Shown one piece after another: positions 60,431 to 64,000 of a stretch of 64,000 nt of DNA. This stretch comes from Massariosphaeria phaeospora (Eukaryota > Ascomycota > Dothideomycetes > Pleosporales): assembly GCA_011032825.1 (NCBI GenBank), contig JAADJZ010000014.1, positions 682,001 to 746,000 on the forward strand. Direction: 5' to 3'. Positions within the stretch are counted from its first letter, which is position 1. Each line of letters opens with the position of its first letter. The notes below the pieces were generated by a model. It saw nothing but the letters and a program-made list of their open reading frames with translations. It was not told the origin of the DNA and made no database searches. The position numbers and the translations under genes were made by a program.

Positions 60431-62232
60431 CTATCCTTTACCTAGCAAGGCTTTGAGTCTATTCAGCTTCCCTCTTACTACACCTCCAACCCCTCCGGTG
60501 CCCACGGTCTGCGCTTCATCAACACCGACGAAGCGGCGCACAAGGAGATTGAAGATATTGCCAAAACCAAGGGCCATGACTGTACTCGTCAAGATGATGA
60601 CGTTGTACGGCATACTAAAATCCGGAGTCGGGAGCGGAAGAAGCAAGCTCGTAGTGCGCAGGTAGATGCCCTTCTTGTCTTGAGAGTTGGGTGAAAGAAG
60701 GCGCACGACAGCGGGCGCTACATCGAAACCGCGATTCGCGTCAGGCGGATACTCCGTGTACCGCAGAATGGCCTTCTCGAAGTCGTATGTGAGGGTCAGA
60801 GTTGAAGCGGGCGGTATGACCATTTTCAATTCAAGGTGGGTGCCACGTTGGCGGTCCACAGCCGGGCGGTAATATGTTTCCCTGATGGGACTCTCGGGCG
60901 AAGTATCGACACGAGCTCGTAACGTGTGCAAATACGGCTTCATGAACCAGGGGAGCGACTCGAGATATACGAACTCCACCGGCTCGGTAGCGGATGGGTT
61001 CTTGATGATGGCCTGCACGCTGCCGCGTTCCTGGCCGTGACCGTTGATGGAGCGCGCGGCGTAGAGCGGTGGCTTCGCGAGCACAAGGCCGGTTGTCATT
61101 TGCTGCTTGGGGAGTACGAGGTCGAAATCGGCGCCCGTGGGGAGCTTGTAGCATCGGAGGGTGCCGGAACTGAATTGTGTTTCGGCATATTCTCCGCTTG
61201 TGTTGACTTGCACGGTGCGTTCTGGGGGGATGTTGAGGCAGACGGTATTTGCGTTGTCGCCGGCTTGCTCTGTCAACGGACAGTCACCTTTCAGTGGCCG
61301 ACCGAAGACTTCAGTGAGATTCCAGGCTGGTTCGGCTGTTTTGTCGAGGGGATAGCAGGTGTCGGCTGCGTTGTATGGCTTTGAGGTATCACACTCAATC
61401 TCGTCGATGGGCAAGGGACGTGGGATCGGATTGTCGCGCGGTCGCTTCGCTCTGTCCACATCCAACACCATGTCCACTGTCTGCTCCATCTCTACCGAGC
61501 AAGTAGAGCTGACGGCATCGCACACAGGGCGCACGTCGATCGACATGGTCTGCCATGCCGCATCAAACAGTTTGTGGCCATCCAGCAGACTGGATATGCC
61601 CGCTTTGCCTTTGCACGGGAGCAGCTTGAGGAAAGGCGTCAAGTTCTCGGTGCAAACGACCTCGTGCGGGAGGGTGCCGTGCAGCACATGCAAGTTGGAG
61701 GCGTTCTTATGGTCGCCTTCGGGCTGGAAAGACATGACGGGCCGTATCGTCTTCGTCGCGTCGATGAAATTCAAGGAGGCACAGAAGAGCCCGGAGAGGG
61801 CATTCGTGAGGGTTAGCCATCGTGAAAATGCCCTATGTGGTTGTCAAATAATGTTACAGTCTCAAGTCGAGCTGCATACTCTTCCTCGCTCTGTGCCTCA
61901 ACCCAAGCCCACAGTTCCACACCTGTTCCTCCCTCGCGCGCTCCGTACGACGGCCGCTGTCCCCAGTTCTCAGCATCCCACCGTCCTACGCTGAAGCGGA
62001 GGTGCAGCTCCTCGGTATGCGCATGCTGCAGGATCTGACCGAGTGAGCGCGGAAAGTAGCGAAGGTTCTGCTGCGAGAAGGTCGACGCGGGCTCGGTGCT
62101 GCGGAAGGTGAATGAGGCGAGGAGCGACGATTGGGGCAGCGGCCGCAAGAGGAGGCGCTCGTCGTATTCGGAGCTCGCCGCGGCACCCGCTAGAAGGACA
62201 TGGAGAAGCAGGAAGGCGAGAGAAGACAGCAT
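60431..62232 (-). CDS. GPI16: GPI16/PIG-T, GPI transamidase subunit
   Basis: ER membrane subunit of the GPI transamidase, which attaches GPI anchors to proteins; in yeast it is disulphide-linked to the catalytic Gpi8. Exon 1 62232-61880 and exon 2 61832-60431 give 584 aa. The signal peptide is MLSSLAFLLLHVLLAGAAA, followed by the family start EYDERLLLRPLPQSSLLASF and GVELWAWVEA. The intron uses a GTATGC donor inside the frame. Splicing yields EEEAFSRWLTLTNALSGLF and CASLNFIDATKTIRPV, as in other Gpi16 proteins, whereas reading on would stop at once. Lumenal cysteines and glycosylation sites follow. One C-terminal membrane helix (NVIILTSTVMALGFGNIF) precedes a short basic tail. It is tail-to-tail with TRM7 and divergent from LUC7. 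Confidence 0.95.
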
Positions 62233-62523
62233 TGCAGCATTGCAGCCACGGCGCAGCCCAGCGAGTCGAAGTGAGAGTGAGTCTGGGGTCTGGAGAGTGG
62301 TTTGGCGGTGCTGAGGGCTGCCGCGGGTCGGTCCGCACGTGATTGGCTGGCTGCTGTCCGATGACTAACGGCGCTGGGATGACTAAGGGCTTGGCGGGGT
62401 CACGGCGCGCTTTCTACTTTTGCGGCGGCGGCGCGACCCCATCGCCCCGACACCCACCCACGACGTCTCTGGACTGCCGATCACAGGTGCTACTAACCGC
62501 AGCTTCGGTGAGCCTCATTCAGG
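62233..62523. promoter_or_regulatory. short divergent promoter GPI16 / LUC7
   Basis: These 291 GC-rich bases lie between two divergent start codons. Both promoters must fit here. No specific motif was recognised. Confidence 0.5.
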
Positions 62524-63490
62524 ATGGCTGCCGCAGAGACTCGCAGGCTGCTCCGTACGTACTGCCCGTGCTGCAATCCTCGCTGCGGACCGCTGTTGTT
62601 AACCGTCCGCCAGAGCAGCTCATGGGCGAAGAGCTCATGTCTGGCACCGACGCGCGCGCCCCCCAGCTGATCATCACCGACTCCCGCGTCTGTCGCTCGT
62701 ACCTGGTCGGAAACTGTCCCCACGACCTTTTCACCAATACGAAGCAAGACTTCGGCCAATGCCCCAAGCACCACAGCGAAGGGCTTAAGACCGAGTATCA
62801 AGAGGCATCAGACGAACAGAAGCGCAAGTGGGGCTTCGAGTTTGACTATCTCCGCGATATGCAGAAGCACGTCGACGAGTGCAACCGCCGCATTAACACT
62901 GCCCAGCTTCGCCTAGAGAAGACGCCCGAGGAGATGCGCCAAACCAACGCCATGGTCCGTCCAACAGAATATCGCGTCTAGTCAATTAGGTGCTAACACT
63001 CACACAGCTAAAATCCATTGACACCCTCACGAAGTCCATCGAGGCTGGTCTAAAAGAAGTCAAGCTCATGGGCGAGGAGGGCATGGTAAACTTAGCTGTC
63101 CAAGAATACTACGCTGTTCAGCAGAAGATGGCCTTGAAGGCAGACGATGAGCAGAGGCTAAAGACGCTGTCAGACACTGGAGGACCGTCGGGACACCAGA
63201 AGCTGCAAGTTTGCGACGTGTGCGGCGCTTACCTCAGCCGTCTCGACAATGACCGACGCCTAGCGGACCACTTCTACGGCAAGATGCACCTTGGTTTCGC
63301 GACCATGCGCAAGTCGTACGAGACCTTGCAGAAAGAGTTGCGGGATCGTCAGCCACCGCGCGACTCGTACCATTCGGCGGGTGACCACGGCATGAACGGT
63401 TCACGAGGTGGAGGTGGCTATGGCGGCGGAGGCTATGGTGGAGGTGGCCGCGGACGTCGTGGTACTCGAGGTCGCAGGGGTGGCTGGTGA
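62524..63490 (+). CDS. LUC7: LUC7, U1 snRNP splicing factor
   Basis: U1 snRNP-associated protein that helps select 5' splice sites. Exons 62524-62554, 62614-62954 and 63008-63490 give 284 aa. Exon 1 encodes only MAAAETRRLL plus one base and joins to QQLMGEELMSGTDARAPQ. The first zinc finger is CRSYLVGNCPHDLF, TNTKQDFGQCPKHHS. Then come GFEFDYLRDMQKHVDECNR, RLEKTPEEMRQTNAM and a coiled-coil region. The second zinc finger is VCDVCGAYLSRLDNDRRL, ADHFYGKMHLG. The C-terminal tail is Gly/Arg-rich (GGGGYGGGGYGGGGRGRRG), short compared with the RS tails of animal LUC7L. Intron 2 has the rare donor GTCCGT, required by frame and by conservation of MLKSIDTLTK. Confidence 0.95.
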
Positions 63491-64000
63491 ACAATACCCG
63501 GCTTGCTTTCCAAGGTGTGTGTTTATCTATCGACCATTTATCGAAAGGCCAGACTTACCGCAGAACAACTTTAGATTCGGATCTTCTTGACCAATTAGCC
63601 ATCGATCTGGGAGGAAGCTACTTTGGATGATTAGTCATCGGTGTAAGGAGCAGCGACGTTGGATGATATCCGTTGAGGCAAACTGCTTGCACTCTAGAAA
63701 TATACAACAAGTACGCAACACTACGATACAGTTGATGCATCTCTAACGTGGTCTGAATAGCGGTAGCGTACAAGGTTGGGAGGTTTAATGCCACCGCATC
63801 ACTTGGGTAAAATTGTATGATGCTGTTAGCACAGGCAAGTTGATTCCTCTGATTTGAGACCATGCATAACCCTGTATAACCTCGCCGGCCTCTATACCAG
63901 GTTAGTCGTATGTATCTGGCTATTAGATTGACGTGCTTTGAGGACAGCTAGGCTTTCGGGTCTGCTCAACCTTATCTATCCCTCTTGGGAAAATACTCCG
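63491..64000. other. intergenic region at the right edge
   Basis: These 510 bp downstream of LUC7 are AT-richer and hold no supportable gene. An 81-codon minus-strand frame (63618-63863) has no recognisable domain. The sequence ends in TACTCCG, the start of the TACTCCGTA motif seen elsewhere in the window. Confidence 0.5.

Overview
The window is a 64 kb piece of nuclear chromosome from a filamentous ascomycete. The evidence is the gene set (Ssn2/MED13, ENP2, SWF1, HSE1, LSB5, SCP160, MAK5, TRM7, GPI16, LUC7), many short introns of roughly 45-230 bp with GTACGT/GTAAGT/GTATGC donors, a LaeA-type methyltransferase, and several Pezizomycotina-type proteins with no known function. Dothideomycetes would fit, but the class is a guess. 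No bacterial, viral, plasmid or organellar sequence was recognised, and no rRNA, tRNA or CRISPR array was found by eye.

Layout, left to right. The 5' part of cytochrome b5 runs off the left edge (minus). ENP2/NOL10 (minus, 5 exons) and Mediator subunit MED13 (plus, 3 exons) diverge. A 139-aa glutamine/serine-rich protein and the palmitoyltransferase SWF1 (both minus) follow. SWF1 diverges from a telomeric RAP1 homologue (plus). After a 3.2 kb gene-free stretch comes a Ste20/PAK kinase (plus, 5 exons). A 7-exon gene for a secreted protein of unknown function (minus) is separated from the ESCRT-0 subunit HSE1 (plus) by a region holding a 353-bp MITE-like element. Then come a 184-aa secreted protein, SCP160/vigilin and a six-exon LaeA-like methyltransferase (all plus), and a polytopic membrane protein (minus). 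LSB5 (minus) diverges from an unknown 566-aa protein (plus), followed by an unknown 651-aa disordered protein and capping protein alpha CAP1 (both plus). A large SF1 helicase with NF-X1 zinc fingers (ZNFX1/Hrr1/SAD-3 type, minus) and a 333-aa membrane/coiled-coil protein (minus) precede the last cluster: MAK5 (minus), TRM7 (plus), GPI16 (minus) and LUC7 (plus), which alternate in strand.

Most genes are independent housekeeping functions, not a pathway cluster: ribosome biogenesis (ENP2, MAK5), tRNA modification (TRM7), splicing (LUC7), transcription (MED13), mRNA binding (SCP160), endocytosis and actin (HSE1, LSB5, CAP1), GPI anchoring (GPI16) and telomeres (RAP1). I see no biosynthetic cluster around the LaeA-like gene.

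I found no clearly new multi-gene system. The items most worth a second look are the NF-X1 helicase, the modular RAP1 with two extra domains, the two secreted orphan proteins, the small inverted-repeat element, the LSB5 gene with a six-base first coding exon and an alternative last intron, and a possible 42-aa cysteine-rich peptide. Gene models were spliced by hand: every exon set given here keeps a single reading frame from ATG to stop, except the truncated cytochrome b5.
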